64,000 nt of DNA, from contig NZ_RKHO01000001.1 of the NCBI RefSeq assembly GCF_003752505.1, forward strand, positions 1,426,001-1,490,000. Direction: 5' to 3'. Source of the DNA: Nocardioides aurantiacus (GTDB lineage Bacteria; Actinomycetota; Actinomycetes; Propionibacteriales; Nocardioidaceae). The notes beneath the pieces were generated by a model. It was not told the DNA's origin, did not search any database, and was given only the letters and a program-made list of their open reading frames with translations. The stretch's first letter is position 1; each line of letters opens with the position of its first letter. The translations under genes were made by a program, and so were the position numbers. Below are positions 8,010 to 16,744 of the stretch, one piece after another.

Positions 8010-8473
8010 CGGTCAAGGGAGCTCCGCCGCGCGCCGAGTGGCACGCCGCCCTGCTGCTCGGCCAGCTGTTCCGACGGCTCGGTGACGCGTTCGGTGAGGG
8101 GCCGGGGCTGCGCCAGTCACAGCTGCGGGTGGTCTCCTCCGTGCCGGCCGAGGGGATCAGCGTCACCGACCTCGCCCGACGGGTGGGCATGACCAAGCAG
8201 GGCTGCGGCCAGTTCGTCGCGGTGCTCGCCGACTCCGGCCACCTCGCGGTGGAGCCCCGGCCCGAGGACCGGCGGGTCCGGCTGGTGCGTCGTACGCCGG
8301 AGGGGGAGCGGGCGACCCACGCGGCCCGCGACCGGGTGCTGGAGCTGGAGGACGCCTGGGCGGCGCAGGTCGGGCCGGAGCGCTACCGCGTCTTCCGCGA
8401 GGTGCTCGAGGAGGTCGCGACCGGCGTCTGGCAGGCCGAGGGAGCGACCGTGCCTCAGAGCAGCGAGCGGTAG
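8003..8473 (+). CDS. MarR-family transcriptional regulator
   Basis: 156-residue dimeric winged-helix DNA-binding protein. The recognition helix region reads ISVTDLARRVGMTKQGCGQFV, followed by the wing with the family signature PEDRRVRLVRRTPEG (D-R-R motif), and flanking helices for dimerisation. The start ATG has a -10 element 6 nt upstream and no ribosome binding site, so it is probably leaderless; a palindrome overlaps the start and suggests autoregulation. The divergent frame-disrupted phosphotransferase is its most likely second target. The last 19 bp overlap the 3' end of the convergent glgM gene. The ligand is unknown. Confidence 0.88.
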   Translation: MSSVKGAPPRAEWHAALLLGQLFRRLGDAFGEGPGLRQSQLRVVSSVPAEGISVTDLARRVGMTKQGCGQFVAVLADSGHLAVEPRPEDRRVRLVRRTPEGERATHAARDRVLELEDAWAAQVGPERYRVFREVLEEVATGVWQAEGATVPQSSER

Positions 8474-9642
8474 ATCTCCAGGGTCCGCCCGGCGATCGCG
8501 GGCCAGCTGAAGTGCTCCTGCGCCCGGCGTCGCCCGGCCCGGCCGTACGCCGCCGCCCGCTCGGGGTCGCTGACCGCATCGACGAGCGCGGCGGCGAGGT
8601 CCGCGACGTACTGCTCGGGCTGCAGCGGCGTCCCGGTGCCGTCGGTCGCCTGCTCGATCGGGACCAGCCACCCGGTCTCGCCGTGCACGACGACCTCGGG
8701 GATCCCGCCGGTCGCCGTCGCCACCACGGCGGTCTCGCAGGCCATCGCCTCGAGGTTGACGATGCCGAGCGGCTCGTAGATCGACGGGCAGGCGAAGACG
8801 GTGGCTGCCGTCAGCAGCGCCACCACGTCGGGGCGGGGGAGCATCTCGGAGATCCAGACGACGCCGTCGCGCTCGGCGGCGAGCTGCTCGACGAGACCGC
8901 GCACCTCGGCCTCGATCTCAGGGGTGTCCGGCGCTCCGGCGCACAGCACCAGCTGCACGTCGGGCGGCAGCTGGGCCGCGGCACGCAGGAACAGCGGCAG
9001 CCCCTTCTGACGGGTGATGCGGCCGACGAAGATGACGCTCGGCCGGTCGGGGTCGAGGCCGAGCTCGCGGACACGGTCGGGGTTCGGCACCGGCTGCCAG
9101 TCCTCGGTGTCGATGCCGTTGTGGACGACCTGCACCCTGGCCGGGTCGATCGCGGGGTAGGCCCGGAGCACGTCCTCGCGCATCGCGGCGCTCACCGCGA
9201 TCACGGTGTCCGCGGCCTCGTAGGCCGACTTCTCGACCCAGCTCGACACGGCGTACCCGCCGCCCAGCTGCTCGGCCTTCCACGGCCGCATCGGCTCCAG
9301 GCTGTGCGCCGAGACGACGTGGGGGACGCCGTGCAGCAGCTTGGCGAGGTGGCCGGCCAGGTTGGCGTACCAGGTGTGCGAGTGCACCAGGTCGGTGCCC
9401 GCGCACCCACCGACCATCTCGAGGTCGACGCCGAGGGTGCGGACGGCCGCGTTGGCGTCGGCGAGGCCCGTCGGGTCGGCGTACGCCGTGGTGCCGGCCT
9501 CCGCGCGCTCCCCGCCGAAGCAGTGGACGCGGGTGTCGACGCCGTCGACCGCCCGCAACGCGCGGACCAGCTCGGCCACGTGGACGCCGGCGCCGCCGTA
9601 CACCTCGGGCGGGTACTCCCTGGACAACACGTCGATGCGCAT
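8455..9642 (-). CDS. glgM: GT4 glycosyltransferase, alpha-maltose-1-phosphate synthase type
   Basis: 395-residue GT-B glycosyltransferase. In mycobacteria the orthologous protein in the same divergent arrangement with glgC makes alpha-maltose-1-phosphate from ADP-glucose and glucose-1-phosphate, feeding the GlgE glucan pathway; many annotations call it glycogen synthase. The N-terminal domain opens with MRIDVLSREYPPEVYGGAGVHV and contains HSHTWYANLAG. The C-terminal domain has the nucleotide-sugar elements VIFVGRITRQKGLPL and the E-x7-E motif SIYEPLGIVNLEAMAC, then TGGIPEVV and GETGWLVP. The start at 9642 has TAGGTT 6 nt upstream, so it is probably leaderless. The divergent glgC lies 68 bp away with a shared palindrome. 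Confidence 0.88.
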   Translation of the reverse strand: MRIDVLSREYPPEVYGGAGVHVAELVRALRAVDGVDTRVHCFGGERAEAGTTAYADPTGLADANAAVRTLGVDLEMVGGCAGTDLVHSHTWYANLAGHLAKLLHGVPHVVSAHSLEPMRPWKAEQLGGGYAVSSWVEKSAYEAADTVIAVSAAMREDVLRAYPAIDPARVQVVHNGIDTEDWQPVPNPDRVRELGLDPDRPSVIFVGRITRQKGLPLFLRAAAQLPPDVQLVLCAGAPDTPEIEAEVRGLVEQLAAERDGVVWISEMLPRPDVVALLTAATVFACPSIYEPLGIVNLEAMACETAVVATATGGIPEVVVHGETGWLVPIEQATDGTGTPLQPEQYVADLAAALVDAVSDPERAAAYGRAGRRRAQEHFSWPAIAGRTLEIYRSLL

Positions 9643-9648
9643 GACAGC

Positions 9649-9704
9649 AACCTAGTGCGCGTCGGGCGCCGGCGCTCGCGCGTGACCGCGGTCACCCCTA
9701 GGGT
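9649..9704. promoter_or_regulatory. Divergent leaderless promoters of glgM and glgC with a central palindrome
   Basis: Minus strand: TAGGTT at 9654-9649, six bases before the glgM ATG. Plus strand: TAGGGT at 9699-9704, six bases before the glgC ATG. Between them GTGACCGCGGTCAC (9682-9695) is a perfect 14-bp palindrome just upstream of the glgC -10, well placed for a repressor acting on glgC. Confidence 0.55.
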
Positions 9705-9710
9705 CGTGCC

Positions 9711-10958
9711 ATGAGTGCATCGTCGCGGCGCAAGAAGGTCCTGGCCATCGTGCTGGCGGGCGGGGAGGGCAAGCGGCTGATGCCGCTGACCGCCGACCGC
9801 GCCAAGCCGGCGGTGCCGTTCGGCGGCATCTACCGCCTGATCGACTTCGCGCTGTCCAACGTCGTCAACTCCGGCTACCTCCAGGTCGTCGTGCTGACGC
9901 AGTACAAGTCGCACAGCCTGGACCGCCACGTCACCACCACCTGGCGGATGTCGACGCTGCTCGGCAACTACGTCACCCCGGTGCCCGCGCAGCAGCGGGT
10001 CGGCAAGCGGTGGTACCTCGGCAGCGCCGACGCCATCTTCCAGTCGATGAACCTCCTCGACGACGAGAAGCCCGACATCGTCGTGGTGGTCGGCGCCGAC
10101 CACGTCTACCGGATGGACTTCTCCCAGATGGTCGACGCGCACGTCGAGAGCGGCGCCGCGGCGACGGTCGCGGCGATCCGGCAGCCGATCTCGCTGGCCG
10201 ACCAGTTCGGCGTCATCGACGTCGACCCGGAGGACCCCGCCCGCATCCGGGCGTTCCTGGAGAAGCCGACCGACCCCACCGGCCTGCCCGACTCGCCCGA
10301 CGAGGTGCTCGCCTCGATGGGCAACTACGTCTTCGACGCCGACGCGCTGCGCGACGCCGTCACCCGCGACGCCGACGACGAGGGCTCCAAGCACGACATG
10401 GGCGGCGACATCGTGCCGGCCTTCGTGGCCCGCGGCGAGGCCGGCGTCTACGACTACAAGGACAACGACGTGCCGGGCTCCAACGAGCGCGACCGGGGCT
10501 ACTGGCGCGACGTCGGGACGATGGGCTCCTACTACGCCGCGCACATGGACCTCGTCGCCCACCTGCCGGTCTTCAACCTCTACAACCAGCAGTGGCCGAT
10601 CTACACGACCTACGGCCCGCAGCCGCCGGCCAAGCTCGTCGAGGGCGACGGCATGGCGCCGGTGACGGTCTACAACTCGATCCTGTCCCCGGGCGTCGTC
10701 GTGACCGGCGGCTCGGTCCGCGAGTCGGTGCTCTCGCCGTCGGTCCGCGTCGCCTCCGGCGCGCGCGTCGAGGGCTCGGTGCTGCTCAACGGGGTCAGCG
10801 TGGGGGAGGGGGCGATCGTCAAGAACGCCATCCTCGACAAGAACGTCGTGGTGCCCGCCGGGGCCCAGGTCGGCGTCGACGCCGAGGCCGACCGCGCCCG
10901 CGGGTTCGTCGTGGAGGACGGGCTGACCGTGCTCGCCAAGGGCCAGGAGGTCACCTGA
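9711..10958 (+). CDS. glgC: Glucose-1-phosphate adenylyltransferase
   Basis: ADP-glucose pyrophosphorylase, converting glucose-1-phosphate and ATP to ADP-glucose for glycogen or GlgE-type glucan synthesis. The 415-residue protein has the nucleotide-binding start [26 protein letters not shown] split here by its own glycine loop (GGEGKRL and [10 protein letters not shown]), the substrate loop [12 protein letters not shown], the glucose-1-phosphate site AFLEKP, and a C-terminal left-handed beta-helix (INGVSVGEG-type hexapeptides) for regulation. It is probably leaderless (TAGGGT 6 nt before the ATG). Its stop overlaps the pgm start (TGATG), so the two genes that make and use glucose-1-phosphate are translationally coupled. 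Confidence 0.95.
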   Translation: MSASSRRKKVLAIVLAGGEGKRLMPLTADRAKPAVPFGGIYRLIDFALSNVVNSGYLQVVVLTQYKSHSLDRHVTTTWRMSTLLGNYVTPVPAQQRVGKRWYLGSADAIFQSMNLLDDEKPDIVVVVGADHVYRMDFSQMVDAHVESGAAATVAAIRQPISLADQFGVIDVDPEDPARIRAFLEKPTDPTGLPDSPDEVLASMGNYVFDADALRDAVTRDADDEGSKHDMGGDIVPAFVARGEAGVYDYKDNDVPGSNERDRGYWRDVGTMGSYYAAHMDLVAHLPVFNLYNQQWPIYTTYGPQPPAKLVEGDGMAPVTVYNSILSPGVVVTGGSVRESVLSPSVRVASGARVEGSVLLNGVSVGEGAIVKNAILDKNVVVPAGAQVGVDAEADRARGFVVEDGLTVLAKGQEVT

Positions 10959-12601
10959 TGGCCGCCAGCCGGGCCGGCACGCCCGCCCGCCCCGAGGACC
11001 TCGTCGACGTCGCGCACCTGGTCACGGCCTACTACACCGGCGACCCGGACCCCGACGACGTCGACCAGCAGGTCGCGTTCGGCACCAGCGGCCACCGCGG
11101 CTCCTCGCTCAGGACGTCGTTCAACGAGACCCACATCGCCGCCACGACGCAGGCGATCGTCGACCACCGCCGCGAGCAGGGCTACGACGGCCCGCTGTTC
11201 GTCGGCCGCGACACCCACGGCCTCTCCGAGCCGGCGTGGGCGACCGCCCTCGAGGTCCTCGTCGCCAACGACGTCACCGTCCTGGTGGACGACCGCGACG
11301 GCTACACCCCGACGCCGGCCGTCTCCCACGCGATCATCCGGGCCAACGGCGGCCGCACCTCCGGGCCCGGCCTGGCCGACGGCATCGTGGTCACGCCGTC
11401 CCACAACCCGCCGAGCGACGGCGGGTTCAAGTACAACCCGCCCCACGGCGGCCCCGCCGACTCCGACGCCACCACGGTGATCGCCGCCCGCGCCAACGAG
11501 CTGATCCGGGCGGGGCTGTCCGGCGTCCAGCGGGTGCCGTTCGCCCGCGCCCGCGCCGCGGCCCAGGGCTACGACTTCCTCGGCACCTACGTCGACGACC
11601 TGCCCTCCGTGCTCGACGTCGACCGCATCCGCGAGGCGGGCGTGCGCATCGGCGCCGACCCGCTCGGCGGCGCCGCGGTCCACTACTGGGGCGAGATCGC
11701 CGAACGGCTGCGCCTCGACCTGACCGTGGTCAACCCGCTCGTCGACCCGACGTGGCGCTTCATGACGCTCGACTGGGACGAGAAGATCCGGATGGACTGC
11801 TCCTCGCCCCACGCCATGGCCTCGCTGATCGGCCGCAAGGACGAGTACGACATCGCGACCGGCAACGACGCCGATGCCGACCGGCACGGCATCGTCACCC
11901 CCGACGCCGGGCTGATGAACCCCAACCACTTCCTGGCCGTGGCCATCGGCTACCTCTTCGGCGGCGCCCGGCCCGACTGGCCCGAGACCGCCCGGATCGG
12001 CAAGACCCTGGTGTCGAGCTCGATGATCGACCGGGTGGCCGCCTCGCTCGGCAAGCCGTTGGTCGAGGTCCCGGTCGGGTTCAAGTGGTTCGTGCCCGGC
12101 CTCATCGACGGCTCGTTCGGCTTCGGCGGGGAGGAGTCGGCCGGCGCGTCGTTCCTGCGTCGTGACGGCTCGACGTGGACCACGGACAAGGACGGTCTGC
12201 TGCTGGCCCTGCTCGCCAGCGAGATCCTCGCCGCGACCGGTCGCACCCCCAGCGAGCACTACGCCGACCTGGTCGCGCAGCACGGCGAGCCGGCGTACGC
12301 CCGGGTCGACGCCCCCGCCGACCGCGCGCAGAAGGCGGCGCTGGCCGCCCTCTCGCCCGAGGCCGTCGCCGCCACCTCGCTCGCCGGCGAGGAGATCACC
12401 GGCAAGCTCACCGAGGCCCCCGGCAACGGCGCTGCCATCGGCGGCCTCAAGGTCACCACCGAGTCGGCCTGGTTCGCCGCCCGGCCCAGCGGGACCGAGG
12501 ACGTCTACAAGATCTACGCCGAGTCCTTCCGCGGCCCCGACCACCTCGCCGAGGTCCAGGCCGAGGCCCGCGACGTCGTCTCCGCCGCCCTCGGCGGGTA
12601 G
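10958..12601 (+). CDS. pgm: Phosphoglucomutase, alpha-D-glucose-phosphate-specific
   Basis: 547-residue alpha-D-phosphohexomutase interconverting glucose-6-phosphate and glucose-1-phosphate, the precursor for the glgC step just upstream. Domain signatures are in order: FGTSGHRG near residue 47, the phosphoserine loop VTPSHNPPSDGGFKYNPP, the metal loop GNDADADRHG, the sugar-binding GGEESAGASF and the phosphate-binding RPSGTEDVYKIY near the C-terminus. Length and motifs match the bacterial Pgm (not the ManB) branch. The ATG overlaps the last base of the glgC stop codon. Downstream is a short hairpin before a convergent gene. Confidence 0.95.
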   Translation: MAASRAGTPARPEDLVDVAHLVTAYYTGDPDPDDVDQQVAFGTSGHRGSSLRTSFNETHIAATTQAIVDHRREQGYDGPLFVGRDTHGLSEPAWATALEVLVANDVTVLVDDRDGYTPTPAVSHAIIRANGGRTSGPGLADGIVVTPSHNPPSDGGFKYNPPHGGPADSDATTVIAARANELIRAGLSGVQRVPFARARAAAQGYDFLGTYVDDLPSVLDVDRIREAGVRIGADPLGGAAVHYWGEIAERLRLDLTVVNPLVDPTWRFMTLDWDEKIRMDCSSPHAMASLIGRKDEYDIATGNDADADRHGIVTPDAGLMNPNHFLAVAIGYLFGGARPDWPETARIGKTLVSSSMIDRVAASLGKPLVEVPVGFKWFVPGLIDGSFGFGGEESAGASFLRRDGSTWTTDKDGLLLALLASEILAATGRTPSEHYADLVAQHGEPAYARVDAPADRAQKAALAALSPEAVAATSLAGEEITGKLTEAPGNGAAIGGLKVTTESAWFAARPSGTEDVYKIYAESFRGPDHLAEVQAEARDVVSAALGG

Positions 12602-12641
12602 TCGCCGCGGTCCGTCTGCACGGATGAGTACCCAACCTCAC

Positions 12642-12659
12642 GGGCAGTCCGTCTTGCCC
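12642..12659. terminator. Short stem GGGCA/TGCCC between pgm and the DUF559 gene
   Basis: A 5-bp stem with an 8-nt loop in the 63-bp convergent gap. The left side (CGGGCAGTCC) resembles the core of the 32-bp repeat found at 2555 and 51002, so it may be a single degenerate unit of that family. Confidence 0.35.
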
Positions 12660-12664
12660 AGCTC

Positions 12665-13571
12665 CTAGGCCGCACAGCTCGGGCAGCGACCGACGTGGGT
12701 ACGCATCTGTGCAGCTGCGGTGAGGACCTCTCGGACGTGATCGGGGTCGAACATGACGTCCTCCCACGAGAAGCGCAGCACGATCCAGCCGTCCACGACC
12801 AGGAGGTTGTAGCGACGGGCATCCCGGCGCAGGTCGGCGCGACCGCCGTGCCACTCGAAGGAGTCCGCCTCGACCACGATGCGGAGGTCGTCGTCGACGA
12901 GGTCGGGGCGCACCGTCTGCCGCGTGCCGATCACGACGCGCTGGGGGACCAGTCTCAGGCCGGGGACGTCGAGGGCGAGGTGGCGCAGCACGGACTCGAA
13001 GGGGTCGGGCGGCACGTCCGTCCGCCCGACCGAGGACGCGGCGCACCTTCGCGGCCCCGGGCCCCTGGGCGGTCGCGGCCACGCGCGCGAGGACCTGCGG
13101 AGGTACGCCGCTGCGGAGCGCGGAGTCCGCGACCGCGAGGCCCTCGTCGTCCGGCAGCTGCCGGACGCACTGCTCCAGCGTCGTCTCGACGTCGGTCGCC
13201 ACGCCGTCGCGCACCTGCTCGGGCAGGAGCGTGCCGCGGTGCACCTCCGCGCGCCGACGTTGGTCGGGCGTCAGCCGTCGGCTCCTGCTGAGCAGGACGT
13301 GGGGCCTGGTGGGGACGGTCGTGACCGCCCAGCCGTGCCACAGCGCCGCGCTGGTCAGGCAGAGCACGCCTCGGAGGCCGTGGGCGACCGCCGTGGCCTG
13401 GTCGCAGGACCTGAGCGTGAGGCAGCCACGCCCGGAGGCCAGCAACGAGCCGTCGGCCAGCGCACGGTCCACCTGGCCCCGCGACGTCGCGGCGACGGCC
13501 GAGGCGCGCTGGGCCACGCCGCCCTGCTGCTCGACGTACGCCACGACCAGGCCCATCTGCCCACCCTGCAT
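12665..13571 (-). pseudogene. AbiEi-antitoxin-like plus DUF559 (Vsr-like) protein, frame-disrupted
   Basis: The family combines an N-terminal winged-helix antitoxin-like domain with a C-terminal DUF559 domain of the Vsr/PD-(D/E)XK endonuclease fold; functions are mostly unproven. The N-terminal part (13571 to about 13025) reads RGQVDRALADGSL and GLAVADSALRSG. The C-terminal part (about 13015 to 12665) reads PFESVLRHLAL, RPDLVDDDLRIVVEADSFEWHG, split here between the Asp of RPDL and EADSFEWHG, then RRDARRYNLLVVDGWIVLRF. Normal alignment requires a one-base frame change at about 13010-13030 in GTCGGGCGGACGGACG. This is either recent inactivation or a sequence error; both halves are otherwise intact. 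Confidence 0.6.
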
Positions 13572-13616
13572 GCGACGGACTGCGGCGTCGAACGACGATC
13601 CACAGGCGGGCGACCC

Positions 13617-15251
13617 TCAGAGGGCGGGGGTGGCGCGGGTGACGATCGTGGCGAGGTCGATGCCGACGGGGAGGGTGCCGAGGGTGCCGTTGTAGTCCCC
13701 GCCGAGGCGGGTGGCGCAGAAGGCGTCGGCGACGTCAGGGTCGGCGTGGCGCAGCAGGAGCGAGGCCTGGAGGCAGGCGGCCATCTGGCCGGCGAGGCGG
13801 CGGGCCGAGTGCTCCAGGGTGCCGACGTCGCCGAGCATCGTCAGGACGCCCTCCACGGCTAGGTCGAGGCGGGGGTCCTCGCCGCGGGCGAGGCCGACCT
13901 CGGTCAGCCAGGCGCCGAGCGCCTCGGGCTCGCGGGACAGCGCGCGCAGCACGTCGAGCGCGTTCACGTTGCCCGAGCCCTCCCAGACCGAGTTCAGCGG
14001 CGACTCGCGAAACAGCAGCGGCAGCCCGGACTCCTCGACGTAGCCGTTGCCGCCCAGGCACTCCAGCGCCTCGGCGACCATCATGGGCGTGCGCTTGCAC
14101 ACCCAGAACTTCGCCAGCGGCAGCGCGATCCGGCGCAGTGCCGCCTCGTGGGGGTCCGTACGCCGGTCCACGGCACTCGCCAACCGCATCGCCAGCACGG
14201 TCGCCGCCTCGGACTCCACCGCCAGGTCGGCCACCACGTTGCGCATCAGCGGCTTGTCACCCAGCAGCCCGCCGAAGGCCGACCGGTGCGCCACGTGCCA
14301 CGACGCCTCGGCCAGCGCCTTGCGCATCAGCGACGCCGACCCGATCACGCAGTCGAGGCGGGTCGCGGCGACCATCTCGATGATCGTGCGTACGCCGCGC
14401 CCCTCGTCGCCGAGCCGCTGCGCCCAGGTGCCCTCGAGCTCGAGCTCGGCGGAGGCGTTGGACCGGTTGCCCAGCTTGTCCTTGAGCCTCACGACGTCGA
14501 TGCGGTTGCGCTCGCCCGAGGGCAGCACCCGGGGGACCAGGAAGCACGACAGTCCGTCCGGTGCCTGGGCCAGCACCAGGAAGACGTCGTTCATGGGGGC
14601 GGAGGTGAACCACTTGTGGCCGTGCAGGGTGTACTCCCCGTTGACCGACGTCGGCCGGGCCTGCGTCTCGTTGGCGCGTACGTCGGACCCGCCCTGCTTC
14701 TCGGTCATCCCCATGCCCGCCAGCGCGCCGCCCTTGTCGGCCAGCAGCCGCACCCCGGGGTCGTAGGAGGTCGCGGCCAGCTTGGGCGTCCACTGCTCGG
14801 CCAGCGCGTCGTCGGCGCGCAGGGCGGGGACGGCGGCGTACGTCATCGAGATCGGGCAGCCGTGCCCCGGCTCGGTCTGGGACCAGGCGAAGAACCCGGC
14901 GGCCCGGCGGAGGTGGGCGTGCTCGGAGTCGGACTCCCACGGCGCCGCCTGCAGTCCGTGGCCGACCGCGCGCTCCATCAGCCAGTGCCACGAGGGGTGG
15001 AAGCGGACCTCGTCGACGCGGTTGCCGTAGCGGTCGACGGTGACCAGCTCGGGGTGGTGCACGTTGGCCAGCCGGCCGTGCTCGCGGGCCTCCTCGGTGC
15101 CGGCCTCGAGGCCCAGCCCGGACAGCGTCTCGACGACGCCGTCGGGGGCGTGGCTGCGGACCGCGTCCAGGAGCGCGGTGTCGGACGTCACGACGTCGTG
15201 GCCGACGAGCGGCGGGGCCTGGTTGCGGGCTACCCGGGAGTCGGCGCTCAT
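13617..15251 (-). CDS. AidB-like acyl-CoA dehydrogenase
   Basis: 544-residue FAD flavoprotein of the acyl-CoA dehydrogenase superfamily, closest in length and order to AidB (DNA alkylation response, isovaleryl-CoA dehydrogenase homologue) rather than to the 380-residue fatty-acid enzymes. Features: GMGMTEKQGGSDVRANET (FAD and substrate loop), LHGHKWFTSAPMNDVFLVLAQ, the middle beta domain LKDKLGNRSNAS, and ECLGGNGYVEESGLPLLFRE with a following C-terminal helical region. The start at 15251 is chosen because TACGGT lies 6 nt upstream, a leaderless arrangement; a longer frame continues upstream but has no family similarity. It shares an 18-bp promoter region with the divergent yihY gene. Physiological substrate unknown. 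Confidence 0.85.
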   Translation of the reverse strand: MSADSRVARNQAPPLVGHDVVTSDTALLDAVRSHAPDGVVETLSGLGLEAGTEEAREHGRLANVHHPELVTVDRYGNRVDEVRFHPSWHWLMERAVGHGLQAAPWESDSEHAHLRRAAGFFAWSQTEPGHGCPISMTYAAVPALRADDALAEQWTPKLAATSYDPGVRLLADKGGALAGMGMTEKQGGSDVRANETQARPTSVNGEYTLHGHKWFTSAPMNDVFLVLAQAPDGLSCFLVPRVLPSGERNRIDVVRLKDKLGNRSNASAELELEGTWAQRLGDEGRGVRTIIEMVAATRLDCVIGSASLMRKALAEASWHVAHRSAFGGLLGDKPLMRNVVADLAVESEAATVLAMRLASAVDRRTDPHEAALRRIALPLAKFWVCKRTPMMVAEALECLGGNGYVEESGLPLLFRESPLNSVWEGSGNVNALDVLRALSREPEALGAWLTEVGLARGEDPRLDLAVEGVLTMLGDVGTLEHSARRLAGQMAACLQASLLLRHADPDVADAFCATRLGGDYNGTLGTLPVGIDLATIVTRATPAL

Positions 15252-15269
15252 GGCCTTACCGTAGTGCTC
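15252..15269. promoter_or_regulatory. Shared symmetric -10 element for two divergent leaderless genes
   Basis: The 18-bp gap contains TTACCGTA. On the minus strand it reads TACGGT, six bases from the acyl-CoA dehydrogenase ATG; on the plus strand TACCGT (15257-15262) lies seven bases from the yihY-like ATG. The two -10 hexamers overlap almost completely, so the two promoters should compete for polymerase. Confidence 0.55.
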
Positions 15270-16343
15270 ATGGCCGTCCAGAGCAGTCCGCGCCGGCAGG
15301 TGCGCGGGTTGTCGTGGGCGACGATGCGGACCTCGACCTGGCAGCTGGTCGTCAACACCGTCGGCACCTGCATGCGCCACCGGGTCACGGGGCTGGCGGC
15401 CGAGGCGGCGTTCTTCGCCGTGCTCTCGCTGCCGCCGCTGATCTTCGCGCTGGCGGGCTCGATCGGCTACATCTTCGCCCAATTCAGCGACAGCCAGATC
15501 GCGGAGGTCCGCGACACGATCATCGCGCTGGCCAGCCAGGCGCTGACCCCGCAGACGGTCGACAGCATCATCCGGCCGACCCTCGACGAGGTGCTCTCCG
15601 GCGGTCGCTACGACGTGATCTCGATCGGCTTCGTGCTCGCGCTGTGGTCCGGCTCCCGCGCGCTCAACGTGTTCCTCGACACCATCACGATCATGTACGG
15701 CCTCGGCGGCCAGCGCGGCATCCTGTCGACCCGCGCGCTGTCCTTCGGCCTCTACCTGCTCGGCATGCTGATGGGGGTGGTGCTGGTGCCGCTCGTGGTG
15801 GCCGGCCCGACGCTGATCGGCCGGTGGCTGCCCGAGCGGCTGGCGTTCCTGGACCAGCTCTACTGGCCCGTGGTGCTGCTGCTGGGCATCGTCTTCCTCG
15901 CGCTGCTCTACCACCTGTCCGTGCCGGTCCGGACCCGCTGGCGCTGGAACCTCCCCGGCGCGGTGTTCACGATGTTCTGCTGGGTCTTCGGCTCGGCGCT
16001 GCTGCGCTGGGTGCTGGTCGGCACCGCCCAGGGCTCGACCTCGATCTACGGCCCTCTGGCCGCGCCGATCGCGGTGCTGCTGTGGCTCTACCTGCTCTCC
16101 ATCGCCATCCTCATCGGCGCGGCCCTGAACGCCGCCTTCGACCAGGTCTGGCCGCAGAAGGAGCTGACCACCGCCCGCGCGGAGCGGCTCAGCCGGATCT
16201 CGCTCGACAACGTGCTGCCCTGGCGGGCCGGCCCGACGACGGCCAGGACGGACGACGAGCCCGACGCCGCCACCGAGGACGAGCCGCCGGCCGGTGAGCC
16301 CGTCGCGCCCGCCCAGCCGGTGGCCCCCGGCCGCAAGGCCTGA
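15270..16343 (+). CDS. YihY/BrkB-family integral membrane protein
   Basis: 357-residue member of the YihY (UPF0761, formerly RNase BN or BrkB) family, function not established. The family start is visible as RHRVTGLAAEAAFFAVLSLPPLIFALAGSIGY across its first helix (here in pieces: LAAEAAFFAVLSLPP), then five further membrane segments, SRALNVFLDTITIMYG and YGPLAAPIAVLLWLYL near the end. The C-terminal 60 residues are hydrophilic, acidic and proline-rich, and presumably cytoplasmic. Start ATG 15270 is set by a -10 element 7 nt upstream and absence of a ribosome binding site. It is divergent from an AidB-like gene. Confidence 0.85.
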   Translation: MAVQSSPRRQVRGLSWATMRTSTWQLVVNTVGTCMRHRVTGLAAEAAFFAVLSLPPLIFALAGSIGYIFAQFSDSQIAEVRDTIIALASQALTPQTVDSIIRPTLDEVLSGGRYDVISIGFVLALWSGSRALNVFLDTITIMYGLGGQRGILSTRALSFGLYLLGMLMGVVLVPLVVAGPTLIGRWLPERLAFLDQLYWPVVLLLGIVFLALLYHLSVPVRTRWRWNLPGAVFTMFCWVFGSALLRWVLVGTAQGSTSIYGPLAAPIAVLLWLYLLSIAILIGAALNAAFDQVWPQKELTTARAERLSRISLDNVLPWRAGPTTARTDDEPDAATEDEPPAGEPVAPAQPVAPGRKA

Positions 16344-16388
16344 GGGTCGCTGCCGCGGCGCCCGTCGCGTGCGTGCCATGCTTCGGCC

Positions 16389-16742
16389 GTGGCCAACGTG
16401 ACCCTGCCGACCCCGGTGGTCCTCGCCGGAGCCGGGCTGTGCCTGCTCGGGGGCTACCTCGTCGGCTCGGTGGCCGGCGCGACCGACCAGGTCGAGCGGC
16501 GTACGGCGGAGGTCGCCTCCTACGACCCCGCCGACCAGCGGGTCTGCCTCACCGGTGCCGCGGTGGAGGACCTGCCCGGCGCCGACGACGAGGGCCGGCT
16601 GTGCGGCTCCCTGCGTCGTACGCCGTCCAGCGCCGTGCCGCGCGAGGGCGACACCATGCGCTTCGTCTCCGTCGCCACCACCGGACAGGTCGACGGCAAG
16701 CCCCGGCAGTCCGTCGTCGTCATCGGCGACGTGGTCGGCTAG
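16389..16742 (+). CDS. Small membrane-anchored hypothetical protein
   Basis: 117-residue protein of no recognised family. An N-terminal hydrophobic helix (VVLAGAGLCLLGGYLVGSVAG, about residues 10-30) is followed by a polar domain with two cysteines (QRVCLTGAAVED and RLCGSLRRTP) and a C-terminal beta-rich stretch (SVVVIGDVVG). The helix lacks a clear signal-peptidase site, so it is probably a membrane anchor with the rest outside. GTG start with CATGCT six bases upstream. The following K+ channel gene begins 2 bp after its stop, so the two are likely co-transcribed; the association could mean an accessory role, which is speculation. Confidence 0.6.
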   Translation: MANVTLPTPVVLAGAGLCLLGGYLVGSVAGATDQVERRTAEVASYDPADQRVCLTGAAVEDLPGADDEGRLCGSLRRTPSSAVPREGDTMRFVSVATTGQVDGKPRQSVVVIGDVVG

Positions 16743-16744
16743 TC

